Shown one piece after another: positions 9,139-17,640 of a stretch of DNA of 64,000 nt. The translations under genes were made by a program, and so were the position numbers. The notes under the pieces were generated by a model, which was not told where the DNA came from, did not search any database, and was given only the letters and a program-made list of their open reading frames with translations. Source of the DNA: Pseudomonas huaxiensis (lineage in GTDB: Bacteria > Pseudomonadota > Gammaproteobacteria > Pseudomonadales > Pseudomonadaceae); assembly GCF_003231275.1 (NCBI RefSeq), contig NZ_QKVL01000025.1, positions 1 to 64,000 on the forward strand. The letters run 5' to 3'. The number at the start of each line of letters is the position of its first letter. The stretch's first letter is position 1.

Positions 9139-9996
9139 TCAGTGCTCCTCGACCTGGACGCTGGCGGTCATCCCGGCGCTCAGGGCGAACCCTTCCGGCA
9201 CCTCGTCGAGGCTGATCCGCACTGGAATGCGCTGGGCCAGACGCACCCAGTTGAAGGTCGGCTCGACTTCGGCCAGCAACTGGCTGTCAGGTGTGGCGTT
9301 GCGGTCGGTGATGCCGCGGCTGATGCTCTGTACATGGCCTTTCATCGGCTCGCCGGCACTCATCAGCCAGATTTTCACCGGCGCACCGACCTTGATTCGT
9401 GGCAGTTTGGTTTCTTCGAAATAGGCCTGCACGTAGAACGTCGAGTCGTCCACCAGGGCCATCACCGGCTGCCCGGCGTTGACGTAGTTGCCCTCGGCCA
9501 GGCGCAAGTTGGTGATGTGCCCGTCGCGGGGCGCCTGGACCTTGCTGCGGGCCAGGTTGATGGCGGCGAGTTTGGCATCGGCCTGGGCCTGACGCAGTTC
9601 GCCGCGGGCCACGGCGGCGTTGATCTGGGCGTTCTCGCGCAGCTCGGCACTGATCGCCTGTGGCCCCAGCGCGGCCCGGCGCGAAGCCTCGTGTTCACGC
9701 AGGCGCAACTGTTGCTGACGGGTTTCGGCCACGGCGTTGGCCTTGTCCAGCGCCGCCTCGAAACGGTCGCTGTCGATCGACATCAGCAACTCGCCGGCTT
9801 TCACCTGCTGGTTGTCCTTCACCTTCAATTCACGCACCCAGCCGGAAACATCCGGGGCGACGATCACCACATCGGCGCGAATCTTCGCGTCGCGGGTCCA
9901 GGGGGTAAGCATGTAGTACTGCCACAAGTGGGTGCCGGCGAACACGGCCACAGCCACCAGGCACAGGGTCAGGGCGATACGCACGGTGGTACGCAT
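9139..9996 (-). CDS. HlyD-family membrane fusion protein (AaeA-like)
   Basis: Periplasmic adaptor of 285 aa linking the FUSC pump to the outer membrane. One N-terminal TM helix (~5-25) is followed by a lipoyl/barrel-sandwich domain (APDVSGWVRELKVKDNQQVK), an alpha-hairpin and a beta-barrel region. ATG 9996 begins MRTTVRIALT; the in-frame extension upstream overlaps the DUF1656 gene and is Pro/Ala-rich. It is the last gene of the minus-strand operon FUSC-DUF1656-HlyD, the same set as E. coli aaeBXA, which exports p-hydroxybenzoic and other aromatic carboxylic acids. Substrate here is inferred from synteny. Confidence 0.88.
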   Translation of the reverse strand: MRTTVRIALTLCLVAVAVFAGTHLWQYYMLTPWTRDAKIRADVVIVAPDVSGWVRELKVKDNQQVKAGELLMSIDSDRFEAALDKANAVAETRQQQLRLREHEASRRAALGPQAISAELRENAQINAAVARGELRQAQADAKLAAINLARSKVQAPRDGHITNLRLAEGNYVNAGQPVMALVDDSTFYVQAYFEETKLPRIKVGAPVKIWLMSAGEPMKGHVQSISRGITDRNATPDSQLLAEVEPTFNWVRLAQRIPVRISLDEVPEGFALSAGMTASVQVEEH

Positions 9997-10007
9997 GGAC
10001 AAACTCC

Positions 10008-10214
10008 TCAGACAGTTCCCAGGTACAGCGTTACCAGGGTCAGGATGCAAACGAACAAGGCGCAATCGAACAGGGCTTCGTGCCAGATCCAGCGCCCCAC
10101 CGGGGTCAGGCGCAGGAGCAGACGCACAAGGCCGGTGAGCAGCAGCGCCAGCAATACATAAATCAGAAACGGACTGAGCAGGACCCCGCCCAGCGCCCAT
10201 TCACGCAAGCCCAT
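10008..10214 (-). CDS. DUF1656 small membrane protein (AaeX-like)
   Basis: A 68-aa protein with two hydrophobic helices (~10-33 and ~48-66) matching DUF1656, the small component found between FUSC pumps and HlyD adaptors (AaeX in E. coli). Its exact role is unknown; it probably assists assembly or function of the efflux system in the inner membrane. Its start overlaps the end of the FUSC gene by 14 bases and it ends 11 bases before the adaptor ATG, so the three are translationally coupled. Confidence 0.88.
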   Translation of the reverse strand: MGLREWALGGVLLSPFLIYVLLALLLTGLVRLLLRLTPVGRWIWHEALFDCALFVCILTLVTLYLGTV

Positions 10215-12189
10215 GGATTTCCTCCAGCCGGCGGCACCAGCGGCCCCAGCTCTTTTGCAGTTGCAGAACGGCGCCCACTGCCAGGCGCAGGGCGTCGCTG
10301 GTTGGCTGAGCCTGCAACGCGGCGATAAAGGTGGTGCTGGCCTCGTCCAGGCGGTGTTCGCGCCCGGGGCCAGGACCTTGCGCCAGCACCGCCTGCAGGT
10401 GTTGCAGGTATTCGCGCTGAGCCGACTCCACCGGCGCCCGGGCTACCGCCAGGCACATGCGCAGGTGCAACAACTCGTCGCCCATGTCCAGGCCATGCAA
10501 TCCGTCATCCCAACGTCCGCGCTCCTGCTCGGGCAGTGCCGCGAAGTGCCGCGCCAGTTGCAGCAGGCGGTCGGCCATGCGTCCGCCAAACCAGGTTTCG
10601 GCCCCGCGCAGCTCACGGCGGGTCAGGCGCACCAGATCGCTCTGGGTCGCGGCGCGCAGGCGCCGGCCGTGCCAGGCGGGATTGCGCAGCACCAGCAGTT
10701 TGAACGCCAGAACCGCCACCCCGACGCCGATCATCATCGCCTGGCCATTGTTGAGAAAAGCCTCGACGCTGAAACTCATGTTGTTCAAGGGCGACACCAG
10801 CACGATGAAATGCAGGCAGTAAGAAGTGGCTGTGGCGCCGATTCGCGGATTGGCCATGCCCAACGCGCCGAAAAACAGCGGAACACCCATCCCCAGGCAG
10901 AGCATGGCGAAACTGCTCCACTGCGGCAGCAGAATCTGCCCGACGAAAAACGCCACCGGCAGCGCCAGCAGAATGCCGCGCAGAAAACTCATACCGATCT
11001 GCGCGCCATTTTCGCGGCTGGCGAACAGGCTGCAGACCACGCAGGTCAACACCAGCCCGCCCGGCGCCGAAGTCCAGGCGGTGGCCATCCAGAAGCTGGC
11101 CATGGCCAGGAATGCCAGGGCGCTGCGCGAGCCGAACAACAGGCCCAACGGAAAATCGCGGTGCACGGCAAGACTGTCCGGCAGGTCCGCCGGCGCCTTG
11201 CCCTCTTCTACTGCGTGCAGCGCGTGGGTCGCGGCGGCGGCGTTATCCAGCAGCAGGGTCAGGCGCGCCAGGCAATAGTGTTCGGCGGCGCTGTCACGCA
11301 GGTCCTGCGCGCCCTGCGAGACTCGCTGCCGCAGCGCCATCAGTTGCTCGGCGTCAGGCGCAGCCAGCGCCGCATGTACTTCGTCGAGCCAGGGCCGCAA
11401 GTGCTCTGCTTCGCCTTCGTCCAGTTGTCGCCACTGCCGGCGCACCGAACGGGCGATACGCAGCAGGATCAGCAATTTCTGGCTCAAGCCACGAATGGCC
11501 CGGGCGCGCTCACGGCCCAGGCGGCCTTCGAACCAGGCGTGTTCGCGCTGCGAATCGACTGCGACGATCCGCCCGAGGATTTCCACCAGGCTTTTGCGCC
11601 CTTCTTCATCGCCGGCAAGCGTCGCACTGGCCGCCTGCAATCCGCTTTGCCAGGCCTGGCGCGCCTGCCCGGCCAATTGCTGCTCGACCCGCATCGGCCA
11701 GAGCAAGGCACTGCTCAAGGTGGCGCAGATAATGCCCAGGCTGATTTCAGTGCAACGCGCCACCGCCTGATCGAACACCAGCAACGGATGATTGACCGTG
11801 GGCAAGGCGATGATCGCCACGGTGTAGCCGGCCAGTACGAAAGCGTAGGCCCAGGCGCTGCGCAGCAGGGTCGAACACGCGGTACACAGGCCCAGCCACA
11901 GCGCCAGGCAGATCAGGAACAACCAGGGCGTCTGGGCGAACACGGCGATGAACACCACCGACATCACCGTCCCCACCAGCGTCCCGACCAGGCGCGCCAA
12001 ACCCTTCTGCAACACCATGCCGGACAACGGCTGGGCAACGATGAACGCGGTCATCAAGGCCCAGGCCGGTTGCTCCAGCCCCCAGCGCAACGCCAGCCAC
12101 AACGCCAGCCCGCCACCCAGCAAGGTCTTGATGGCGAACTGCACGGCAAGGGTGTTGGGCGCGAAAAGCGCCTGCAAAGTGATTGGCAC
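10201..12189 (-). CDS. FUSC-family aromatic acid exporter (AaeB-like)
   Basis: Inner-membrane pump of 662 aa with two blocks of TM helices (~15-165 and ~350-490), each followed by a long soluble alpha-helical domain, the standard FUSC/AaeB architecture. The N-terminal LALRWGLEQPAWALMTAFIV resembles the conserved first repeat. It probably expels hydroxylated aromatic acids together with the DUF1656 and HlyD proteins encoded just downstream. No local MarR or LysR regulator is adjacent; a palindrome upstream (12258-12269) may be the operator. Confidence 0.9.
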   Translation of the reverse strand: MPITLQALFAPNTLAVQFAIKTLLGGGLALWLALRWGLEQPAWALMTAFIVAQPLSGMVLQKGLARLVGTLVGTVMSVVFIAVFAQTPWLFLICLALWLGLCTACSTLLRSAWAYAFVLAGYTVAIIALPTVNHPLLVFDQAVARCTEISLGIICATLSSALLWPMRVEQQLAGQARQAWQSGLQAASATLAGDEEGRKSLVEILGRIVAVDSQREHAWFEGRLGRERARAIRGLSQKLLILLRIARSVRRQWRQLDEGEAEHLRPWLDEVHAALAAPDAEQLMALRQRVSQGAQDLRDSAAEHYCLARLTLLLDNAAAATHALHAVEEGKAPADLPDSLAVHRDFPLGLLFGSRSALAFLAMASFWMATAWTSAPGGLVLTCVVCSLFASRENGAQIGMSFLRGILLALPVAFFVGQILLPQWSSFAMLCLGMGVPLFFGALGMANPRIGATATSYCLHFIVLVSPLNNMSFSVEAFLNNGQAMMIGVGVAVLAFKLLVLRNPAWHGRRLRAATQSDLVRLTRRELRGAETWFGGRMADRLLQLARHFAALPEQERGRWDDGLHGLDMGDELLHLRMCLAVARAPVESAQREYLQHLQAVLAQGPGPGREHRLDEASTTFIAALQAQPTSDALRLAVGAVLQLQKSWGRWCRRLEEIHGLA

Positions 12190-12257
12190 GGAGCGAACCT
12201 GAGGACGGTGGGGTTAACGATAGACAGAGGTGACAGGAAAAGATCTGAAACAAATTA

Positions 12258-12269
12258 TTAGCTAGCTAA
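12258..12269. promoter_or_regulatory. Putative operator palindrome
   Basis: Perfect 12-bp palindrome TTAGCTAGCTAA, 69 bp upstream of the efflux-operon start, inside a short AT-rich stretch suited to a promoter. TTAG..CTAA palindromes of this kind are typical of MarR-family operators in front of efflux operons. No MarR gene lies in the vicinity, so the regulator would act in trans. Inference from pattern only. Confidence 0.4.
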
Positions 12270-12336
12270 CTATCAGAGTCCAGTGTCTTTTTCGACGTTC
12301 TCTTTCTACCCGCCTCGTCCTGCAAAAATCGCAGAC

Positions 12337-12362
12337 AAAAAAAGGGGCGACCGAAGTCGCCC
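12337..12362 (-). terminator. Rho-independent terminator of ccoM
   Basis: Read on the minus strand: GGGCGAC-TTCG-GTCGCCC stem-loop (7 bp, stable UUCG tetraloop) followed by a run of seven T. It lies 36 bp after the ccoM stop, so the micro-gene forms its own short transcript. Confidence 0.88.
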
Positions 12363-12397
12363 TAAATGCCTTGCGTGCTCGTTGTATCGGGAAGGAA

Positions 12398-12514
12398 TCA
12401 GCGATCTTTGCGCTTCTGCGAGTCCTTCCAGATGAAAAGTCCGAAGCCGGCGAAGAAAACAAACATCAATCCGACTGTGACTACCCCTGCGACAACCACA
12501 TTATCGAAGAACAT
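12398..12514 (-). CDS. ccoM: cbb3-type cytochrome oxidase subunit CcoM
   Basis: A 38-residue micro-protein that starts MFFDNVVVAG and ends FIWKDSQKRKDR, with one TM helix (~6-31) between an acidic N-terminus and a Lys/Arg-rich tail. It closely resembles CcoM, the single-helix subunit described from P. stutzeri cbb3 cytochrome c oxidase (MFxDNVVxAGVVTVGLM, WKD). Family role: stabilising the oxidase during assembly. GGAGG lies five bases before the ATG. An own terminator follows, and two Anr-like boxes lie upstream, fitting low-oxygen induction. It is far from any ccoNOP genes in this window. Short enough to be missed by automatic calling. Confidence 0.88.
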   Translation of the reverse strand: MFFDNVVVAGVVTVGLMFVFFAGFGLFIWKDSQKRKDR

Positions 12515-12551
12515 GTTGGCCTCCATTTGCCTGTGCCTGTCCGATGAGTGA

Positions 12552-12557
12552 ACAGTA
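12552..12557 (-). promoter_or_regulatory. Possible -10 element of ccoM
   Basis: On the minus strand this hexamer reads TACTGT. It lies at the distance expected for a class II Anr-activated promoter if the Anr box at 12580-12593 is centred at -41.5. The match to TATAAT is only 3 of 6, so the call relies on spacing. Confidence 0.35.
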
Positions 12558-12579
12558 GCGAATGTGCCGGGAGGGAAAA

Positions 12580-12593
12580 TTGATCGAGGTCAA
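12580..12593 (-). promoter_or_regulatory. Anr (FNR-type) box proximal to ccoM
   Basis: TTGAT-CGAG-GTCAA matches the FNR/Anr consensus TTGAT-N4-ATCAA at 9 of 10 positions. It lies 66 bp upstream of the ccoM start codon. Anr control of cbb3 oxidase genes is established in Pseudomonas. Confidence 0.7.
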
Positions 12594-12629
12594 TAGCGCC
12601 CTGAGCGGGCGCCGAAGGCGGGAGCAGGC

Positions 12630-12643
12630 TTGACCTGCATCAA
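12630..12643 (-). promoter_or_regulatory. Second Anr-type box upstream of ccoM
   Basis: TTGAC-CTGC-ATCAA, again 9 of 10 to the Anr consensus, with its centre exactly 50 bp further upstream than the first box. It ends five bases before the 3' end of the neighbouring minus-strand gene. Confidence 0.55.
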
Positions 12644-12648
12644 GATTT

Positions 12649-12819
12649 TCAGCGCTTGGCGGGTTTGCCCTTGGGCTTTTTCTTGCCTTTCTTGGCGGCG
12701 CCCAAAGGCATGGCCTGCTCGAAAGCGTTGCGCACTTCGTTCAGGCGTTTCTCTTTAAGGTCGTGGACACGACGGGCGCGCTCGGCGCCGAAATCAATCA
12801 GGTTGTCGTCTTGGCTCAT
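12649..12819 (-). CDS. Small basic conserved hypothetical protein
   Basis: A 56-aa protein (MSQDDNLIDFGAERAR...) with an acidic N-terminus, an amphipathic middle helix (~13-35) and a strongly basic Lys-rich tail (KKGKKKPKGKPAKR) that could bind nucleic acid or the ribosome. I recognise it as a small protein widespread in Pseudomonas but of unknown function. ATG 12819 gives the conserved start; an in-frame ATG at 12849 is possible. It lies immediately upstream of the ccoM control region on the same strand. Confidence 0.6.
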   Translation of the reverse strand: MSQDDNLIDFGAERARRVHDLKEKRLNEVRNAFEQAMPLGAAKKGKKKPKGKPAKR

Positions 12820-12885
12820 GGTCAGGCTCTGAGGCAGCGAAGGCTCCATGATGAAGGCTGATGCCGGTGCTGAACAGCCCGACGG

Positions 12886-13218
12886 TCAGACTTCGATGTC
12901 CACCAGCAGCCCTTGACGGCCTTCACCGCCCATCAACGGGGCCACCGGCACGGTGTTGTCGGCGTTGAGTTCGTCGCCGGGCATCGGCTGATAAGGGTCG
13001 TCGTCCTGTTCCTGGGACGCTTGCTGGCCCTGGCGCCTGCGCTGTTCTTCGCGCAGGAGCACGGCGGCCTGCTCGGGGTGGCGATGCTTGAGGTCGATCG
13101 TACCGTCGCTGGAACTGGGCTGGGTGGGCACCACGGGCTTGATGTCCGGGGTCGGTTTGACCGGGTCCAGTTGCGACGTGACGGGCACGGCGCTCAGCGG
13201 AATCATCGGTGGCAGCAT
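12886..13218 (-). CDS. Conserved hypothetical protein, Pro/Gln-rich
   Basis: 110 aa, no signal peptide or TM helix, low complexity with Pro, Gln and Asp stretches (EQDDDPYQPMPGDE) and a hydrophilic central helix (EQAAVLLREEQRRRQGQQ). Probably largely disordered. Homologues in pseudomonads have, as far as I recall, sometimes been mislabelled aspartate-semialdehyde dehydrogenase, which this is not. ATG 13218 is chosen because AGGAGA lies nine bases upstream; the longer frame to 13326 is Arg/Cys-rich and unlike protein. Function unknown. Confidence 0.62.
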   Translation of the reverse strand: MLPPMIPLSAVPVTSQLDPVKPTPDIKPVVPTQPSSSDGTIDLKHRHPEQAAVLLREEQRRRQGQQASQEQDDDPYQPMPGDELNADNTVPVAPLMGGEGRQGLLVDIEV

Positions 13219-13407
13219 GGTGAAGGGTCTCCTGTTGCCTCTGTGTCGGCACGTTTGACCACGGCTTGAGCAAGGAGTGCCGGCAACTGTGAGCGGCGTC
13301 ACGGCGTGGAACCGACGCCCGGTCACCCGCTCATGGGCCAGAACCTTTGGTCAATACGCCGCTATCCGTTAAGATAGCCAGCTTTTTCATGGCGGGAGTC
13401 AGGCAGT

Positions 13408-16254
13408 ATGGTGCAGCAGTATCAACCGGGGCAACGCTGGATCAGCGACAGCGAAGCCGAGCTGGGTCTGGGTACCGTCCTCGCACAGGATGGTCGCTTG
13501 TTGACCGTGCTCTACCCGGCCACTGGCGACACTCGCCAGTACTCACTGCGCAACGCCCCCCTGACCCGGGTGCGTTTCTCTCCAGGCGACCAGATCACTC
13601 ACTTCGAAGGTTGGAAACTGACCGTCCGCGAAGTCGAAGTGATCGACGGGCTGCTGGTCTATCACGGCCTCAACGCACAGAACGAGGCGTGCACCCTGCC
13701 GGAAACCCAACTGTCGAACTTCATCCAGTTCCGCCTGGCCAGCGACCGCCTGTTCGCCGGGCAGATCGACCCGCTGTCGTGGTTCTCCCTGCGCTACAAC
13801 ACCCTCGAGCACACCAGCCGCCAGTTGCAGTCGTCGCTCTGGGGCCTGGGTGGCGTGCGCGCCCAACCGATCGCGCACCAGCTGCACATTGCCCGTGAAG
13901 TGGCCGACCGTATCGCCCCGCGGGTACTGCTGGCGGACGAAGTGGGCCTGGGCAAGACCATCGAAGCCGGCCTGGTGATCCACCGCCAACTGCTTTCCGG
14001 CCGTGCCAACCGCGTGCTGATCCTCGTCCCGGAAAACCTCCAGCACCAGTGGCTGGTGGAAATGCGTCGACGCTTCAACCTGGAAGTCGCGCTGTTCGAT
14101 GCCGAGCGCTTCATTGAAAGCGACGCCAGCAACCCGTTCGAAGACGCCCAACTGGCGCTGGTCGCACTGGAATGGCTGGTCGAAGACGAGAAGGCCCAGG
14201 ACGCACTGTTCGCCGCCGGCTGGGACTTGCTGGTGGTCGACGAAGCCCACCACCTGGTCTGGCACGAAGAGAACGCCAGCCCGGAATACGCGCTGGTCGA
14301 GCAACTGGCCGAGGTCATCCCCGGCGTGCTGCTGCTCACCGCGACCCCGGAACAGCTCGGTCAGGACAGCCACTTCGCGCGTCTGCGCCTGCTCGATCCG
14401 AACCGTTTCCACGACCTGGCCGCGTTCCGCGCCGAGAGCGAGCACTATCGCCCGGTCGCCGAGGCGGTACAGGAACTGCTCGACGAAGGCCGCCTGTCGC
14501 CCAAGGCCCACGCCACCATCCAGGGTTTCCTCGGTGCCGAAGGCGAAGCCCTGCTGGCAGCGGTCAACGATGGCGACACCGAGGCCAGCGCCCGCCTGAT
14601 CCGCGAACTGCTCGACCGCCATGGCACCGGCCGCGTGCTGTTCCGCAACACCCGCGCCGCCGTCCAGGGTTTCCCGCAGCGCCAGTTGCACGCCTATCCG
14701 CTGCCGTGCCCCGACCAGTACATGGAACTGCCGGTTGGCGAGCACGCCGACCTCTACCCGGAAGTCAGCTTCCAGGCCCAGGGCGACAGTGATGAAGAAA
14801 ACCGCTGGTGGCGTTTCGACCCGCGGGTCGACTGGTTGATCGACACCCTGAAGATGCTCAAGCGGGTCAAGGTGCTGGTCATCTGCGCCCACGCCGAAAC
14901 CGCCATGGACCTGGAAGACGCCCTGCGCGTGCGCTCCGGCATTCCGGCCACGGTATTCCACGAAGGCATGAGCATCCTCGAGCGCGACCGTGCCGCAGCC
15001 TACTTCGCCGACGAAGAGTTCGGCGCCCAGGTGCTGATCTGTTCGGAAATCGGCAGTGAAGGCCGCAACTTCCAGTTCTCCCACCATCTGGTGCTGTTCG
15101 ACCTGCCGGCCCACCCGGACCTGCTGGAACAGCGCATCGGTCGTCTGGACCGCATCGGCCAGAAACACACCATCGAACTGCACGTTCCGCACCTGCAGAA
15201 CAGCCCGCAGGAACGCCTGTTCCAGTGGTACGACCAGGCCCTGAACGCCTTCCTCGCCACTTGCCCGACCGGCAACGCCCTGCAGCACCAGTTCGGCCCG
15301 CGCCTGCTGCCGCTGCTGGAAGATAGCGACGAAGACCAGTGGAAAGCCCTGATCGACGAAGCCCGCGCCGAGCGTGAACGCCTGGAAACGGAACTGCACG
15401 GCGGCCGCGACCGCCTGCTGGAGCTGAATTCCGGCGGTGCCGGCGAAGGCCAGGACCTGGTGGAAGCGATTCTCGAACAGGACGACCAGTTCACCCTGCC
15501 GATCTACATGGAAACCCTGTTCGACGCCTTCGGCATCGATAGCGAGGACCATTCGGAAAACGCCCTGATCCTCAAGCCGAGTGAAAAAATGCTCGACGCC
15601 AGCTTCCCGCTGGGCGACGACGAAGGCGTGACCATCACCTACGACCGTGACCAGGCGCTGTCCCGTGAGGACATGCAGTTCATCACCTGGGAACACCCGA
15701 TGGTGCAAGGCGGTATGGACCTGGTCCTGAGCGGCTCGATGGGCAACACCGCCGTCGCGCTGATCAAGAACAAGGCGCTCAAGCCCGGCACCGTGCTGCT
15801 GGAACTGCTCTATGTCAGTGAAGTGGTCGCCCCACGCGCGCTGCAACTGGGCCGTTACCTGCCGCCGGCGGCGCTGCGCTGCCTGCTCGATGCCAACGGC
15901 AACGACCTGGCTTCGCGGGTGTCGTTCGAAACCCTCAACGACCAGCTCGAAAGCGTGCCGAAGGCCAGCGCCAACAAGTTCATCCAGGCTCAGCGCGATG
16001 TGCTGACGCCACGGATCAACGCCGGTGAAACCAAGATCCAGCCGCGACATAACGAGCGCGTAGCGGAAGCGCAACGCCGCCTGGCTGCGGAAACCGAAGA
16101 AGAGCTGGCACGCCTGACCGCGTTGCAAGCGGTCAACCCGACCGTGCGCGACAGCGAAATCGACGCGCTGCGCAAGCAGCGGGAAGATGGCCTGGCGATG
16201 CTGGACAAGGCAGCGCTGCGGCTTGAAGCGATCCGGGTTCTCGTCGCCGGTTGA
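13408..16254 (+). CDS. rapA: RNA polymerase-associated ATPase RapA
   Basis: SWI2/SNF2 ATPase of 948 aa that binds RNA polymerase and promotes its recycling after transcription. Order: N-terminal Tudor-like domains (~1-110; YQPGQRWISDSEAELGLG), helicase lobe 1 with Walker A DEVGLGKT (177-184) and DEAH (278-281), lobe 2 with a QRIGRLDRIGQ-type motif VI, then the RapA-specific C-terminal region. Length and order match E. coli RapA (968 aa). Monocistronic, followed by a palindromic repeat that may act as terminator. Confidence 0.97.
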   Translation: MVQQYQPGQRWISDSEAELGLGTVLAQDGRLLTVLYPATGDTRQYSLRNAPLTRVRFSPGDQITHFEGWKLTVREVEVIDGLLVYHGLNAQNEACTLPETQLSNFIQFRLASDRLFAGQIDPLSWFSLRYNTLEHTSRQLQSSLWGLGGVRAQPIAHQLHIAREVADRIAPRVLLADEVGLGKTIEAGLVIHRQLLSGRANRVLILVPENLQHQWLVEMRRRFNLEVALFDAERFIESDASNPFEDAQLALVALEWLVEDEKAQDALFAAGWDLLVVDEAHHLVWHEENASPEYALVEQLAEVIPGVLLLTATPEQLGQDSHFARLRLLDPNRFHDLAAFRAESEHYRPVAEAVQELLDEGRLSPKAHATIQGFLGAEGEALLAAVNDGDTEASARLIRELLDRHGTGRVLFRNTRAAVQGFPQRQLHAYPLPCPDQYMELPVGEHADLYPEVSFQAQGDSDEENRWWRFDPRVDWLIDTLKMLKRVKVLVICAHAETAMDLEDALRVRSGIPATVFHEGMSILERDRAAAYFADEEFGAQVLICSEIGSEGRNFQFSHHLVLFDLPAHPDLLEQRIGRLDRIGQKHTIELHVPHLQNSPQERLFQWYDQALNAFLATCPTGNALQHQFGPRLLPLLEDSDEDQWKALIDEARAERERLETELHGGRDRLLELNSGGAGEGQDLVEAILEQDDQFTLPIYMETLFDAFGIDSEDHSENALILKPSEKMLDASFPLGDDEGVTITYDRDQALSREDMQFITWEHPMVQGGMDLVLSGSMGNTAVALIKNKALKPGTVLLELLYVSEVVAPRALQLGRYLPPAALRCLLDANGNDLASRVSFETLNDQLESVPKASANKFIQAQRDVLTPRINAGETKIQPRHNERVAEAQRRLAAETEEELARLTALQAVNPTVRDSEIDALRKQREDGLAMLDKAALRLEAIRVLVAG

Positions 16255-16259
16255 AAGCA

Positions 16260-16282
16260 TTGGGGCCGCAATGCGGCCCCAA
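16260..16282. repeat. Solo REP-like palindrome between convergent genes
   Basis: TTGGGGCCGC-AAT-GCGGCCCCAA, an almost perfect palindrome between the rapA stop and the convergent MFS gene. The GC-rich stem could end transcription in both directions although no T-run follows. The same core occurs in the inverted pair at 29227-29301, so it is probably a dispersed repeat family member. Confidence 0.55.
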
Positions 16283-16284
16283 CA

Positions 16285-17640
16285 TCACACAGCTTCGGCG
16301 GCCTTGCCGCCCAGGCCTTCTGCCTCCTCCAGCATCCCCGCCTTCATCTTCTGCGCATCGCGACTGAAACTCCGTGCCGCAAACAGTAAAAACACCAGAG
16401 TCAACAGCAAGGCCACCGGGATCAGCCCCATGGCGTCATGCAAGCCCACGGCCTTGAACACCTCACTCATCTCCTGCGCCCCCGCCTCCAGCATCGCCAC
16501 CTTGGCGTAATGGTCCGACAACGACCCCACCACCACCGGCCCCAAGCCGCCACCCAACAAGTACAGTCCGGCGAAGAACAGCGCCATGGCCGTCGCCCGC
16601 AAGCGCGGCTGGACCACATCCTGAATCGCCGTGTACACGCAGGTGTAGAAGTTGTAGGCGAACAGCCAGCCCACACCGAACAGTGCGACGAACACGCCGA
16701 TCTCGACACGCCCGGCATACAGCGCCCAACCTGTCCCCACCGTAGCCACCAGCATGCTGAATGCCCCGAACAGAAGACGCCCGGCTGGCATACGCTGGTG
16801 GATCTTGTCGGCGACCCAGCCGCCGAAGGTCAGGCCGATCAACCCTGTCACCCCGACGATCACACCAGTTGCCACCGCCGCCTGGTGCAGCGACAACACG
16901 AAGTAGCGCTGCAACATCGGCACCATGAACGAGTTGCAGGCATAGCTGGCGAAGTTGTAGCTCAGGCCCGCCAGCACCAGCCAACCGAAAGTCGGAATGC
17001 TCAGGACCCGGCGCAGCGGCCGGTCCAGTGGTGCCTGGGACGAGGCAATGACCTCCGCCGCGCCACGCGCCGGCTCGCGAATCATGAACATGAACAGCGC
17101 AAGGATCAGCCCCGGCACTGCGGCGATGAAGAACGGTGCACGCCAGCTGTCGAAGGCCTGGACCATCGCCCCGATCGTGAAGAACGCGAGCAACAGGCCC
17201 AGCGGCAGCCCGAGCATGAAGATGCCCATGGCCCGTGCACGACGCTCGGCGGGAAACAGGTCACCGATCAGCGAGTTGGCCGCGGGTGCATAGCTGGCCT
17301 CACCGACGCCGACACCCATCCGCACCAGCAGAAATGTCCAGAAGCTGCCGACCATACCGTTGACCGCAGTCAGACCGCTCCACACGGCCAGGCCCCAACC
17401 CATGACTTTGCGGCGCGACCCGGTGTCGGCCAGGCGTCCCAGCGGCAGGCCGGCAATCGCATACACCAGGGTGAACGCGGTCCCTATCAGGCCAATCTGC
17501 AAATCACTCAGGTGCCATTCCAGCCGAATAGGCTCGATGACGATGGCCGGAATCGCGCGATCGAAAAAATTGAACAGGTTCGCCAGGAACAACAGAAACA
17601 GAATGCGCCAGGCATTTGCCGCTTGGGTGGGGGTATGCAT
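16285..17640 (-). CDS. MFS transporter (spinster-like)
   Basis: Inner-membrane secondary transporter of 451 aa with about 12 TM helices. The N-terminal NLFNFFDRAIPAIVIEPIR and motif A-like GRLADTGSRRKVMGWG resemble the spinster/anion-symporter-like MFS group. VRMGVGVGEASYAPAANSLI is the conserved TM4 segment. The substrate is not predictable; relatives move organic acids, sugars or lipids. Monocistronic, convergent with rapA and divergent from the mucR-like gene. The C-terminal tail (~430-451) is cytoplasmic and charged. Confidence 0.87.
   Translation of the reverse strand: MHTPTQAANAWRILFLLFLANLFNFFDRAIPAIVIEPIRLEWHLSDLQIGLIGTAFTLVYAIAGLPLGRLADTGSRRKVMGWGLAVWSGLTAVNGMVGSFWTFLLVRMGVGVGEASYAPAANSLIGDLFPAERRARAMGIFMLGLPLGLLLAFFTIGAMVQAFDSWRAPFFIAAVPGLILALFMFMIREPARGAAEVIASSQAPLDRPLRRVLSIPTFGWLVLAGLSYNFASYACNSFMVPMLQRYFVLSLHQAAVATGVIVGVTGLIGLTFGGWVADKIHQRMPAGRLLFGAFSMLVATVGTGWALYAGRVEIGVFVALFGVGWLFAYNFYTCVYTAIQDVVQPRLRATAMALFFAGLYLLGGGLGPVVVGSLSDHYAKVAMLEAGAQEMSEVFKAVGLHDAMGLIPVALLLTLVFLLFAARSFSRDAQKMKAGMLEEAEGLGGKAAEAV

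Noticed and set aside
12262..12462. 66-codon minus-strand frame over the ccoM terminator
   Set aside because: It spans a clear intrinsic terminator, has no ribosome-binding site and overlaps the better-supported ccoM frame.
13543..16260. 905-codon open frame antisense to rapA, and similar long antisense frames at 10213-12261 (+), 17833-19230 (-), 20988-22856 (-), 26030-27730 (-) and 59248-61011 (-)
   Set aside because: They are composition shadows of GC-rich genes: no family resemblance, amino acid make-up dominated by Gln, Arg, His, Gly and Ala, and each lies opposite a well-recognised gene.
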